A stretch of DNA of 64,000 nucleotides from Synchiropus splendidus (Eukaryota > Chordata > Actinopteri > Syngnathiformes > Callionymidae): NCBI RefSeq assembly GCF_027744825.2, contig NC_071336.1:18968501-19032500 (forward strand). The letters are read 5' to 3'. This document shows, in pieces, positions 13,561 to 24,650 of this stretch; position 1 is the first letter of the stretch, and each line of letters starts with the position of its first letter. A program made the position numbers and the translations under genes. Under the pieces are notes generated by a model. The model was not told where the DNA came from. It did not search any database and worked only from the letters and a program-made list of their open reading frames with translations.

Positions 13561-13632
13561 TTATAATAGAATAGAATAGAATAGAATAGCCTTTATTATC
13601 TTTGTACAGTGTACAACGAGATTTGAGCGCAT
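13561..13632 (-). mobile_element. Retroposon 3' tail with (AATAG)n repeat
   Basis: An AATAG pentamer tract (about 13,564-13,589) is followed by sequence related to CCTTTATT...TGTACAGTGTACAACGAGATTTGAG. This is a tail arrangement common in fish non-LTR/SINE copies. Read on the minus strand, the pentamer repeat is the 3' end. Only the tail remains. The family assignment is from memory and not verified. Confidence 0.5.
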
Positions 13633-16600
13633 TTTTGACATCGATACCTCAATAAATTAACATCCAGGCTCTGAAATTCATTTAGTTTTTGAAAGACTGC
13701 ATGCTGTCATCCTTCCAAATATGACTCAGATTTTTAAAAAAAGTTCTTTAACTGAGTCCAATTTAAGAATGAACGCAGAAATAAAATCATGAGTGAAAAG
13801 TATTACAGTTAAAGTTCACCTTGATTTCTTAATTCTTTGTGCCTACAAATGTCCTCCTCATATTTTTAAAGAGTTATATCCAGTAATAGCACGGTGAAAC
13901 ATCAACTTCCTGAAACAACGAAAGGGACCACACAATGTTCCTACATTATGGATTAATTTACTTTTAAATTAAGAATACTTTCTTTCATATTTGTTTGGCT
14001 ACAGGTTTCCTGAGGTCAGGTCACACCAAGCATGATGGATCATGGGATTGATGATGCATGGGCCACTGGGTAAAAGCTGCAAAGACACAAGTGATGGGAG
14101 AGACTTCTGTCTGTTTATACTTCTTTACTTTTCAAGATGGCTGTGGCTGCCAGACTGTGACAAACCACAGTGTGGAGCAAACATTTGACATCGGACAGTT
14201 GCCCACCACATGACCCACTGCATTGCAGGCGGCAATGTAGTGGGTCACTTTTTATTAACCTCACTTTTTATCCTTTAATGGAACTTTGATATAATTGTCT
14301 GAAACTGTGAATCCACAGTGTCACTGAAGTCAGCACAATGATTTTGCCAAAATTGACATACAAAGCCACTTCATGAGATGCGCGATTCGATTGCAGTTGA
14401 AAAACAAACAAAAAAAAGCACAATGGGGTCCTCTTTTAAAAGCAGTATTTTGGGAACTCTCACTCTCCTACAGCATATAAACACACCACTGGGATGCAGG
14501 ATTGCGCGGCTACACTGTTGTTATTGTTATCTGTATGTAAATAACATAAAATATTAATTTAAAAAATGTTGACAATATTAACTACAATGAAACAAACAAA
14601 AGGGGAAATGTTTCTATTGAAAAAAAATATATATACATATATAAAATTTAATGTATTATACATGGATTTTTTTTTCCAAAAAAATAAATGTACTTTTAAA
14701 TGAGCTCGAATCTCAATGCTCATGGAGTCTGCGCCCCTTTTTGTGTTATTAACAGAAGATCTAGTGCAAAAGGAGTCGCAGCGTTGTGTACGTGAAGGGA
14801 GTGATCATGCAAAGCAACATGCTGTGTCCTAAGTGACATGTAAGTTCATGAGCGGCACATGGGGACTGCTGTAATGTATTGTAACCTTATGCTAACCTAA
14901 TGAACAAGAAGACGAAAGTGGTGTAATGGAGGCGTTTCGACATCCATCTTCAGGCTCCTCATTACACAGGAGCGGCGGCAGCCTCGTTACGAGAGAGAAC
15001 GAAAGATGACCCGAAGAGCAGCACCTTCACCAAACACGGCCGGGTGCTGTCGGGCAGGTATGGATGGTAGAGAGCGCGCACGTGCACAGAAACCCCAGGG
15101 CGGAGTAACTGGGCTCTTAGAGGGAGAAAGACAGTCTGACCCCTGTCGGCCCTGTGTTTATTCAGATGCCACAGAACCACTTCACCTCTCACTTCTGTTC
15201 TGATCTCAGTGATGAACATTAGGCCTGGGGGAAAAAAAACACAACACAGGTCAGAACGCTTCTAATTTTGAAAATATGACGTCGAAACAAGCCTCGTCTT
15301 TGACTGCCGTTGAGTCATTCCAAGCAATTGTTGCAACATGAATCAATTAAAAGCTGTTTTACTCAGTGGCTCTTGTCGCGTCAGCAGGTTTGTGCGAGTG
15401 TAATCGTTTGTTCTCATTAGCGTTTCTTTGGAGGGGAAATAAAATCACATCATTTATATTCGCCACTAGGAATTTCCGACCCAGCCACGTCATGCCATTT
15501 GTTACGGGCTAGAGTGTGCAGGGGTGAGTAAAATGCGTGTTTATGATATAGTTACAAAAAAAAAACAACTTCAAATTGGGATCAGTTATGAAAGAGCATC
15601 AATGGCTCAACACTGCTATCTAGTGGTGAAAGTCGCAAAACAATGTCCACCAATTATTGTTGACTTAAAATACATTTTGGCAGGATCATGTTTTTTTTTG
15701 TAGGGGCTTTATGTTTTTACCATCCACAACCAAAACAATAACAAACATTTACAGCTACAGTTTTTGTTTTATTTTATATTGATTTCTGGAGATTTTAGAA
15801 GCTTCCCAACGAAATCTTACTCCCTACAACAAGAGTAAGATTTTACTCTCTTTAATATCTGAATTATGACCCCTCTGTTTGAATGAACAAACTTCCACGC
15901 ATTTCTCTGTAGAATATGTCTTCATTTCCTCCATGTTTTTTTTTCTATAGAATTATTATTTTTGATCATTTTACTTGGTGCATTTGATTTCAAGAAGACT
16001 CAAGCGAAGAGAGAATAATATTTGGTTGGTTGATGCTTAGTCTTTTATGTGAAAACACGCAAACATGTCTTCACATGCCTGTAATATGTAGCTTTTTGAT
16101 GACAGAATTATGTTTGATTATTAATGGTATAAGTCATCAAAAACATGTAGCCGATGCTTTTCGAATGAATGACCTTTAACCTTCAGTTTTACAGTGCAGG
16201 ACATTTGGTATTGAGAGGAATTAAACATGAACTATGACAATACATACGATTTCAGTAGATACTGTGGCAATGAATAATGCATACTTTAAATATCTGGAAC
16301 AATTCCATGTGGCTACAAGTGATAATTCATATTTTACTTCAAGCCTTTCCAGAATTTCCTTCAAAAATCATTACTCAAGAGGCTATGATTGGAACGTGGC
16401 CTGAAAAACACACTCTCTCTCTGTTCTTTAAGTAGTTTGCAGGTAAGTGTGTGGGATGGAGATTAGCATGATACACCGAGGACTCTGAAGGCAGCATGCG
16501 GATGAAAGGGGTCATGCCTGCACTGAGGAACCATGAAGCCTGATGTGTTGCCAGCTTTGGCCATTTGATACACCCAGCTCAGTTATCAAACGCCTAACAC

Positions 16601-16922
16601 CTCGCCTTGTTCCGCAACACATCAGGCTTGCCAGATATGCAAGCTAAAAGGAGATCGCATCAGGGTAAGTTTAGCTATACTTGACGATAAAAGTACAAAA
16701 ACGAAACCCACAAAGTTGAGATCTTTGCTTTGTTTTGTCAGAAGAAAACATAGCTGCATTCATGCCTTTATTACCTTTATTCTGCACATCATATAGTGTG
16801 ATATTGTGGTCCACGTCTACATGAATAATACACATGTGGTGCTGTTTTGGCCAGTAATAATGTACTAGTGTTATTTCTCTTCGCTCTTGTCCAATACAAT
16901 GCATAATGCCCAAATCATGGCG

Positions 16923-16924
<2 letters not shown>

Positions 16925-16953
<29 letters not shown>
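16925..16953. repeat. (AT)n microsatellite
   Basis: Uninterrupted AT dinucleotide tract of about 14 units, intergenic. Confidence 0.95.
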
Positions 16954-16955
<2 letters not shown>

Positions 16956-17622
16956 ACCCTATGGCCCTTGGGTTGTGGATATCTGACATTATGTCAGTGA
17001 TTGATATTTCTTATTACTTAAAACCATTACAGAGAGAATCAGCCATTATGATTATTGTGTTAACTGAATATATCAAATATTCAAAGTTTTATTTCGATAG
17101 AAAGCAACTCTACAAGTGTGCGAGATTCAATAAATGAATTGAAGCCATAGTATAAAATAAACACCACATGAAAAGCAAAGCACTGTGTGAATTCTTTTCA
17201 AACATTACTCATCCTTATTTCAAATGCAGTCAGCTTTAAATAACCCAAGGACACAAACGAAGGCTTTTAAACTCTGAAGTCTTAGGTGTCAACTCTGTAT
17301 CAGTAGAGTGACTTTATTGTAGAAGCATCAAAGAATAAAGTTTGATTATAAACACCCTTAATGCATTCTTCATTGTACAGTGACACAAACATTTTTGATC
17401 CATGTTATCAGTTCGTGTTGGTCAACAGAGACTCAGCCAGCATTTGACTTAGAGACCTGATCATATTGACCCCTAGTGGTGCACGAGCATAAGCTCTTTG
17501 TTCCTGACTGAAAAAATGCCCCTTTTCATAAAGGTGAAAATTGGCTCTCTCATCAATTCATCAATGTATTTTGTTGTCTGATTTATACGAGTTGTGGTGA
17601 GAGTTGTTCCCTGACCTGCACC

Positions 17623-17707
17623 ATGGCCAGTGGCCCCTTCCCGACGAACCGTGCAGAGCAGCGGCCAATGGCCCCGCCAGCCCAGCTCATCGGACAGCCA
17701 TACCCAG
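17623..17707 (+). CDS. plscr1-like: plscr coding exon 1
   Basis: Start codon plus 28 codons ([10 protein letters not shown]... to ...GQPYP), ending one base into codon 29 at the donor CCCAG|GTAAAC. The split codon completes to Gly with exon 2. The Pro-rich composition fits the variable scramblase N terminus. No upstream 5' UTR intron could be placed. Confidence 0.8.
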
Positions 17708-20700
17708 GTAAACACATCATCCCAGTGATTCTATTGTGTAACCCTTCTTACCCTTTTGAAGTGGGAAACTCCTGCGTAATAAAGATAACGGACCAGATCA
17801 GAAAACTTCAGCTCGCTATAGCCAGTGGTTCACCTCAATAAAAGACACAACAATGTGTGTCAATCTTTTAGTAAACAATTTGGAAAGAAAACAAAGTTTC
17901 ACAACGTTTCACAACGTTACAAAGTTTGTAACGTTGGGGCCCGTGTATGTACAAATGCACTTGGTCCTACCCCACCAGTGGGGATGTGGTCTTCTTCGCG
18001 AATGAATCTTCTTTTCTTTCTGTCCCTGTGGCTCACCACCCAGTGCACACTGGGAACTCCTCACACAGTGCAGTCCTGACACACTGCTGTCTCCGTAAGA
18101 CTGACGATGGGATGTGGATCCAACCCAACGTATCAGAAATCCTTTGATCCGAACTGCAAAAAAAACCTGACCTAAGCAGGCCAGAAGACATGCAAAATTT
18201 CAATTAACTTGTTACATTCTTCTCAGAGTAAATTCCAAACAAGTCTATTGGTTTCAAACAACTCTCAATGTCAAATAGTTCAGTACAACAAAAGAAAATC
18301 CAAAAGTTAATTTACCGTGATGACACCATAAAATAGATTCAAATAGATTTCACACATACATCAAATGACAGAGTAAATCATTCCTTCTAATAACATGATG
18401 AAACACACAGTTACAAACAGTCCTCTCACTGCTCCGGATCAGCAAGAGAAACGTCAACAGGTATACTTACTAACAAATACTCATCAGTCATGCACGTCAA
18501 CATATAACATAAGTTCACCAAACAACATTCGCAGCACTCACTAAATCACTCGGTTCACGCAGCGCACCTGATGGCAGACGATTTCCTCTCAACCAAGTTG
18601 TAACTTTGCCGCGATCCTAAGACTGGAGCGTGCTGTGTTGAACCGGAACATGAACCTGCAACCTCGCGATACTCTTATTTAGACGGGGTTGGCTGATCAA
18701 CCTGTCAATCAAATGACTATCTTTAGTAACCTTTTTTCCTCAAATAAAATAAATGAGAAAAATAGTAAATGAAGAATTTAACAAAAAGCTCTCCAGAGTA
18801 GAATAGTAATAAAGAAAAATAAAATAATAAAATAATGACTTCAACTTCCAATAGAAATCATAACAATTCGGTTGTGTAATTGGTGCCGGGGCTACAATTG
18901 CATTATGTGTTTTATAACGTAAAATTAGAGAACTTTCTAAAATCCAAACAAACCGACCACAACAGCAACAACAATATTTTTGCGATAGCTGTCCTTCCAT
19001 CTGGCTTGAGCCCCAGCCTCCCAAAATGTGCACATGCCTGATTGCACAAGAAAGTTGTGTTTACATTGTACAGAATTTAAAAACAGTGCATTCATTTCTT
19101 TAAAAAAAGAAAAAAAAATTCTCTTATTGCACATACTGTGTCCGCCTGAATTTAAATAAAAATTCAGCTCGACTTTTGCATGATTTTGTATATGATAAAA
19201 TTATAATTATACTTTTATTTATATGATATTATATAAATAATAATGACAGTAATAGCAATAATAAGTTGTTATAGTATTATAATTATTATTATAATTTATT
19301 TTTCTGTCCTTGTTTCGCATCTGTCACAATTTAACACAATATATTTAATATATATATATATACTCCCTTTATTACTTTTTATTTTTATCTTTGTCACTTC
19401 CTTCCTAATATATGAAAATAATAATATTATTATGAATGAATACACACAGTTACAGATAATTCAGTTAATTTTACCTGTAAACACTGCCATCATTATTTGC
19501 AATGTTCTTTTCAGTGTAAGAGGCGAGTTCGCTGCGCCAGTGTTCTCTGCGCCTTATCTCTAGACTTTCAGGATCAGCTCTGGTTGTTTAAGCTCTCTAC
19601 TTCTCCTCGCTCATTGGTCCATTAAAGGGGGAATTGCTGTGACGGTGCCCAATAGGATTATAGTTTCATTGTATGCCTCAGTTCCGGAGTGGCCTGTTAT
19701 TTTATCAAGAGTCAGGTGGAATATTCGTGAGTATTGATCATTTTCAGCCCTCTCACTCGTGCTCGGTGGCTTTACATTGTAAATGCGTTTAAGAGAGTGG
19801 AGATCAGGCCATGAAATCATGTTGTTAGATGTGGTTACGGGGCGAGCGTGAATGTCCCTCACAGATTCACTTCAATTCACACTTTGATAGTATGGAGATC
19901 CCACTACGTTGCTGAGCCCCCTCCCCACATAAAAGAGTCTTTCCCGCTGTTTTACATTCCATATTCGGGGCTTTATCGCTGTGGGTTTGGCGACTATGTT
20001 GCCATTAATAGTCGCTAACGATGCCAAATAAACAGACTGAAGGGCGGAACGCTGTCCCTTTTACCCCGTATATCCGTGCTTGTAGTAAGTACACACGCAG
20101 CGGAAGTGAGCGATGTCTGCATATTGGTCGCATTGAGATCGCTCCTCGCTCACCGACCGTCTGCCCCAGTTTCCACCGTTTTCGTCTGACTGTCAAGCAA
20201 ACGACCACTAGATGGTGGTGAAGCTCAACATTGGCTGTGTGCTTGATCAACAGGTTCGAAATCAGTTGTCAACATGAACATGTATCAAATGCCCAGTCCC
20301 GGCATCCCAGGCTGCCCTCCTGGACTGGAATATCTGACTCAGGTAGGCTCTTAGAATCATTTCCCAGCAAGGTTTTTTCCTTTCTTACCTGAGGGGTGAA
20401 GTGTTCCACGTCTGCTCCTGTTCATCCAGATTCACTTTTATGTGTAGTTTTTTTTGTGATTCCTCAGTAAAAAAGCATCTGTAAATAAATTGCTGTGTAA
20501 ATAATATTAACATTTTTGTATTCCGTGCCTGATCAACAAGGTTATTTATTTCATAAAAGAGGCATATTTCTCTGACTCCTGACCGAATATGACTTTACTG
20601 CTCTTGTTCCTTCTGTTTCCTAAACATATACACCAAAAAAAGTAACAGTAGCAGTAGACAGTAACAGAATGCAGTATTTGTTCCTGGGTGCACTGGTTGA

Positions 20701-22869
20701 CACATCTTTGGAGATGGAGCACCGTTTCTCCAAACGCAATCTTAAAATGTCACGCTTGAATTGTCTTCAGCAGAAGGCCAAGCAAGAGTGAAAGCAGGGT
20801 GTGAACGCGAGTGTGGTGGCCACCAGATGACTCACAAGGAACTAAAACTGTGGGCTGTCTCCTTCTATCAGAACCACCCTCTTGTTAGATGCTCACAAAG
20901 GCGTATGAGAAGTGTGCCGTTTGTAGTTTATATTCACATTGTCTTCACACGTACTTTCTGCAGGTGGATCAGCTGCTTGTCAAGCAGAAAGTCGAACTTG
21001 TCGAGGGTAGGTCTGCCATCTTGACATTTTTACTCATGATTCTTGGGCGGTTGTCAGCAATATATTTACAGTCTGCCCCGTCGTTGCAGCTCTCATGGGC
21101 TTTGAAAGCAACAACAAGTATGAAGTCCGCAATGTGATGGGCCAGAATGTGTTCTACGCCGTGGAGGAGAACGACTGTCTGAGTCGACAGTGTTGCGGAC
21201 CCATGCGCTCCTTCATCATCCACGTCCTTGACAATTTTGGACAAGAGATCATCACTATCACCAGGCCGCTCAAGTGCATGTCATGCTTCTTCCCCTGCTG
21301 TCTTCAAGAGGTGACTCACTAACTAGCTAGTTGTTTTGACTGAGTTCCATTCTCAGCTCAATGAAGATGTGTGCAGTTTGTAATCCTGCGGAGATGAGTT
21401 CTCACAGCTGTTTCTGCCTAGCTTGAGGTGCAAGCCCCACCTGGAAACACCGTCGGTTACGTTCTACAACAGTGGCACCCGTTCTCACCAAAATTCATTG
21501 TCACAAATGAAAACAATGAGCCTGTGCTGAAGATCAACGGGCCTTTCTGTGGATGGAGCTGCCTTCCAGATGTGGACTTTGAGGTCTGTTCCACTTCCAT
21601 GAGATTTTAAGCATCTAAACCTTTGGATGTGTGTGTGCTAAATCGATGTTCCCATCATGACAATGTTGAGACGTTTTCATCTCAAGTCAGTGAAACCAAC
21701 AACATTCTGATGTTGCATTTGTCCACCGACTACTCAAAACTTTCTCCAGATTCTCTCAATGGATGAAGTCAGCAAAATCGGGAAGATCAGTAAGCAGTGG
21801 TCGGGACTTGCCCGAGAGGCGTTTACGGACTCAGACAACTTTGGCATCCAGTTTCCCATGGATTTGGACGTGAGGATGAAGGCTGTGATGATCGGTGCTT
21901 GTTTCCTGATTGTAAGTACCTTCCTTTTTGGTCCAAAAATACAGTTATCGGCGAGTCAAGACGAAACATAGCATACAATATTGTTGGTGGAACTAAAAGA
22001 AATACAACTTTGTGTTTCATTTTAGGTTTTATTGATTGATTCATTTCATGTTTGGGGACATCAATTGTGAGCTCCTGTGGTTATTATTTAAAATTGTGAA
22101 AAAAGTAGTATCAATGTATTTTGATTATTGTAAAGAAAAACAACACAATTTAAACAATTGATGCAACAACATATGGGACTGGAAAGGTTAAATACTAAAT
22201 GTATTTAAAAGGTGAGCCAGAATGTAGTAAGAAAAAGAAAAAAATACTTAAAATTGCTGAACTGCAAACCTCATCAAAGCCACTCTTTAGATCCATAGAG
22301 TGAACATTTGCTTACTCAGTATTATTGCTGTACAGTTAAATTACTATGTGAATAGAAACCTCTTAAATATAATCATTTAATCCATCGAATGCCATGAGCT
22401 CAATGGGACACCAGGTGGCAGTGTCTTTCTGCAACTCACTCGCACAAGAAACACTAGTGGCAGTTGCTGTGTGTTGAATCCCTCAAAAAAAAAAGTTATG
22501 GATCCAGGTGTTTCTCATTTCATTATTGTCAGCTCCTGAAAAAATGCCTTTCGAATCAAATCATACGTTTTAGAGCTTGTTTGATAAACTGACACCAGCA
22601 ATCACATGTTCTTCTTGCTGGACTACAGTAGATGAGGGAGGGAAACACAATGTTGCTCAGATCAAACCAAAGTCTCACTACGAGTCCCTATAGAAAGGAA
22701 TCTAAAAAGAACTCTTAAATCTTTGGATCAAGAGCAAGACAATGAGACAGTTGGGTTCCCCACATGAAGCTGCAGCTCCTCTAAACATATATTTTATTCC
22801 AGCCTTTACATCACCCTTGAACCATTTCTGTCTAAACAGGATTTCATGTTCTTCGAGACGACCAACTAG
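17623..22869 (+). CDS. plscr1-like: Phospholipid scramblase (PLSCR1/2-like), complete 7-exon gene
   Basis: Encodes a 263-residue scramblase, a Ca2+-responsive membrane protein that moves phospholipids between bilayer leaflets. Coding exons are 17623-17707, 20254-20342, 20964-21006, 21090-21310, 21422-21583, 21750-21911 and 22840-22869; all introns are GT-AG and all phases join. Features in order: a short Pro-rich N terminus (1-58); the scramblase core from about residue 60; a Cys motif CMSCFFPCC (135-143) at the palmitoylation site known in PLSCR1; [10 protein letters not shown] (211-220), matching the PLSCR1 non-classical nuclear-import segment; the Ca2+-binding loop [12 protein letters not shown] (227-238); and the C-terminal hydrophobic helix (about 244-259), with a short tail ending TTN. 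The start is the first ATG, in a strong context (GCACCATGG). Length fits the family. Paralog assignment (PLSCR1, 2 or 4) is unresolved. Two of the Cys in the PLSCR1 CCCPCC run are Phe here. Confidence 0.95.
18540..18720 (-). promoter_or_regulatory. Possible minus-strand promoter or LTR-like block
   Basis: On the minus strand the order is a CCAAT-related/GATTGACAGG segment (about 18,712-18,690), a TATA-like TCTAAATAAGAG (18,683-18,672), then a CpG-rich start-like stretch. The spacing resembles a core promoter. Downstream minus-strand sequence has no recognisable coding exon. A retrotransposon LTR is an equally good reading. Confidence 0.22.
19515..20215. promoter_or_regulatory. CpG-rich block in plscr intron 1, possible alternative promoter
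   Basis: By eye about 35 CpG dinucleotides occur in 700 bp, far above the surrounding AT-rich intron. It includes an ETS-type GCGGAAGTGAG (about 20,099-20,109) and inverted-CCAAT-like CCCAATAGG. A GTAAGT donor at 20085 could end an untranslated exon spliced to 20254, which would allow translation from the Met codons at 20274/20280 (residues 36 and 38). A young CpG-rich transposon insertion is an alternative. Confidence 0.35.
20254..20342 (+). CDS. plscr1-like: plscr coding exon 2
   Basis: Codons 29-58, containing [17 protein letters not shown], the segment that leads into the conserved core of scramblases. It begins with two bases of the split Gly codon and ends in phase 0 before GTAGGC. Two in-frame Met codons at 20274 and 20280 are potential alternative starts. 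Confidence 0.9.
20964..21006 (+). CDS. plscr1-like: plscr coding exon 3 (43 nt)
   Basis: Very short exon coding [14 protein letters not shown] plus the first base of Ala73. The acceptor is TTTCTGCAG and the donor GAGG|GTAGGT. It matches the start of the scramblase core (the IHQQIEVLEVLTGFE region of PLSCR1). Confidence 0.93.
21090..21310 (+). CDS. plscr1-like: plscr coding exon 4
   Basis: Codons 73-146, from [15 protein letters not shown] through the Cys-rich [12 protein letters not shown]. This is the largest exon and carries the most conserved core strands and the motif equivalent to the PLSCR1 palmitoylation site. It ends in phase 0 before GTGACT. Confidence 0.97.
21422..21583 (+). CDS. 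plscr1-like: plscr coding exon 5
   Basis: Codons 147-200, including [20 protein letters not shown] and SCLPDVDFE. It is 162 nt, with phase 0 on both sides. It aligns without gaps to the matching segment of PLSCR1-type proteins as I remember them. Confidence 0.97.
21750..21911 (+). CDS. plscr1-like: plscr coding exon 6
   Basis: Codons 201-254: the nuclear-import-like [10 protein letters not shown], the Ca2+-binding loop [12 protein letters not shown], and the first part of the C-terminal hydrophobic helix ([11 protein letters not shown]). It is 162 nt, phase 0 on both sides, with a strong GTAAGT donor. Confidence 0.97.
21912..22839 (+). other. plscr intron 6
   Basis: 0.9-kb intron interrupting the C-terminal membrane helix. 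It contains two CTCF-core-like motifs (22,405-22,460) and otherwise unremarkable AT-rich sequence. Confidence 0.9.
22400..22465. promoter_or_regulatory. Two CTCF-core-like motifs
   Basis: ACACCAGGTGGCAGT and, about 40 bp further on, ACACTAGTGGCAGTTG resemble the CTCF core CCASYAGRKGGCA. Similar cores are frequent in fish repeats, so binding is only a possibility. Confidence 0.25.
22840..22869 (+). CDS. plscr1-like: plscr coding exon 7 (terminal, 9 codons plus stop)
   Basis: After the acceptor TCTAAACAG it codes DFMFFETTN and then TAG. DFMFFE is the diagnostic end of the scramblase membrane helix, which makes this tiny exon secure despite its length. The extracellular tail is only about three residues, shorter than in PLSCR1. 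Confidence 0.95.
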   Translation, partial: DFMFFETTN

Positions 22870-24650
22870 GAGGTCAAGAGAGTATAGTCAAGTTGGAACA
22901 AGAGGACAACCAAGCCATGGAGTGTAGAAGGCATTAATCTGCTTGGACTTAATGGCAGCTCAAGTTTTCTGAAGAATTTGTTACTAAAACCACACTCTGG
23001 TGGAGATGAAGGACACTCTTGTGTGTCTTTGCCTTCATTGTTCACAAAGGGAAACTGGAGGAAAGGTATTGTGAAAATAGTGGTTTTGTAGCTTTGCTTG
23101 TTGCTCTAAGGTCTTCAATGATGCTCTATCCCCAATTGTAGTCAGAACTGAGGCACACAACAAACACAAGCTTTTACATGGTATCGGGTTGAGACAGGCC
23201 AAAAATGCTGGAAATGGAAGGGACAGATGTTTTTTTCTGTTTGCAGTCCCTACTATTGGAGTCTAAACCGTCACTGCTCGATGATCCATATTTACTGTTA
23301 TCCACTGCCCATTTTAATTGTAACAAGAGTATCCATGGGATATTTATATTTGTGATTTCAAGTTTTGTTTTACTTTCTAAAAGTTCTGTTTACGCAAATA
23401 TTTATTTTACTTTTTTCACTGACTGCCAACAAAGGTGATAAATGAGTCATTCATTTCACTAAACACCAAGTTTTTGTGGCCGTGTGTGTCTCTGTGCAAA
23501 TCACGTTTTTGTATTTCCGAACTCTTCTGAATCATTTCAAATAAAGAATCAGTACTTGAGGACCTGGAACACGTATTAGTATATCTGTCTTAATGAACAG
23601 TAAGATATTATTTTCTATATCTGTAGCGATAAAGTGTGAACACTGACAAACGTTTGTACTGTAGTAGCCTGTATTTAAGACTTTATCTTTGTATTTATAG
23701 TCCGATCTATTCGACCACAGGTATGGAGACACTGCTTTGTGTGTGTGCTGCAAGTGAGCTCGTGTTTAAATTTGACAGTCCTATTTATTGGTGCGAATTG
23801 TCACATTTTTAATGCCATACTGAATATGCACTCTAACGTAGGCTGTAGTGTGTGACTAGTCCTCAAGAGGGAGCTATTTTTTCAGTTACTAAGCCGGCTC
23901 AAGTAGAAAAAGTCACTACCTGCTGATGCCATACACTTGTAATACATGTTTTGAAAATGCTCAGGTTAAATTGCATGCCTCTGTTATCGACGATTGCCAT
24001 GCTCTTGTTCCAGGGCTTTACACACCTGAAAGTAATATTAAGAGATTTCTACTTTATTTCATGACCAGTACTTTTTTTTTTTTTGTATGACCGTTTCAAG
24101 TGTTTAGGCCTGTTTACTCTTGAATGACATGTATTGTAGCAATTTTGGTTGCTGTGAATTTGAAGTGCTTGTGCTTTATCAAGTCTTTTCTGACACAAAA
24201 ATAAGATTGTTTTAGAATCTGTTTCACACTTTAATATTACTGGTTATTGCAGTATAGTTTGTTACATTGAAAGCGTTCATTTTGTCTTTTTTTTAAGATT
24301 AGAATGCACATGCATATTTCTGACTTAAGACACCTGAACATGCTGAAGTTTGTTGTGACATTCTCTCTTTTTTTTTTTTTGCATCTTTGTTGATGTTTCT
24401 GTGGCTGTTCTTTCGAAGGCTCTTTAATCGTGTCAGAGCAAAACGCAAACGTGAATGTGACTCCAAAAGGGAGAAAAGCTTTTCCCTCAAAGCAGTATAT
24501 TTTCAAGAAAGTTATTCTTCTACTTTAACTGTGAACTAATGTGTCATTCAATCAGTGCATTCAAAGCAAACTGACTTTGTGACTTGAGCTTGAATTATTG
24601 AAATATTCCATGGCGCTACATTAAAGATATTGTGCTGCATTTGTGTCTCT
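22870..24650 (+). other. plscr 3' untranslated region with candidate poly(A) signals
   Basis: No coding signal follows the stop. A canonical AATAAA occurs at 23540-23545. An ATTAAA at 24620-24625 is followed by a T/G-rich stretch (TTGTGTCTCT). Either could end the transcript; which is used cannot be decided here. Confidence 0.5.

Larger units (their letters stand above)
1..17622. other. Gene-free region upstream of the scramblase gene
   Basis: I find no exon set with consistent splice sites and codon phase on either strand. The open frames present are short, overlap each other on both strands and resemble no family I recognise. The stretch holds microsatellites, a tRNA-like relic, a hAT-like relic, a retroposon tail and several motif-dense non-coding blocks, listed separately. 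In human the equivalent side of the PLSCR cluster faces a large gene desert leading to ZIC4/ZIC1 (established knowledge). Distant regulatory elements here would therefore be unsurprising, but that is inference. Confidence 0.6.
17708..20253 (+). other. plscr intron 1
   Basis: 2.5-kb intron with a clean donor (GTAAAC) and acceptor (ATCAACAG). It holds CpG-rich blocks at about 18,540-18,680 and 19,515-20,215 (listed separately), and an AT-rich low-complexity stretch at about 18,730-19,450 between them. No additional coding exon joins in phase. Confidence 0.75.

Noticed and set aside
19968..20221. snRNA or snoRNA gene in the CpG-rich block
   Set aside because: Compared from memory with U1, U2, U4, U5 and U3 core sequences, and no characteristic segment was found.
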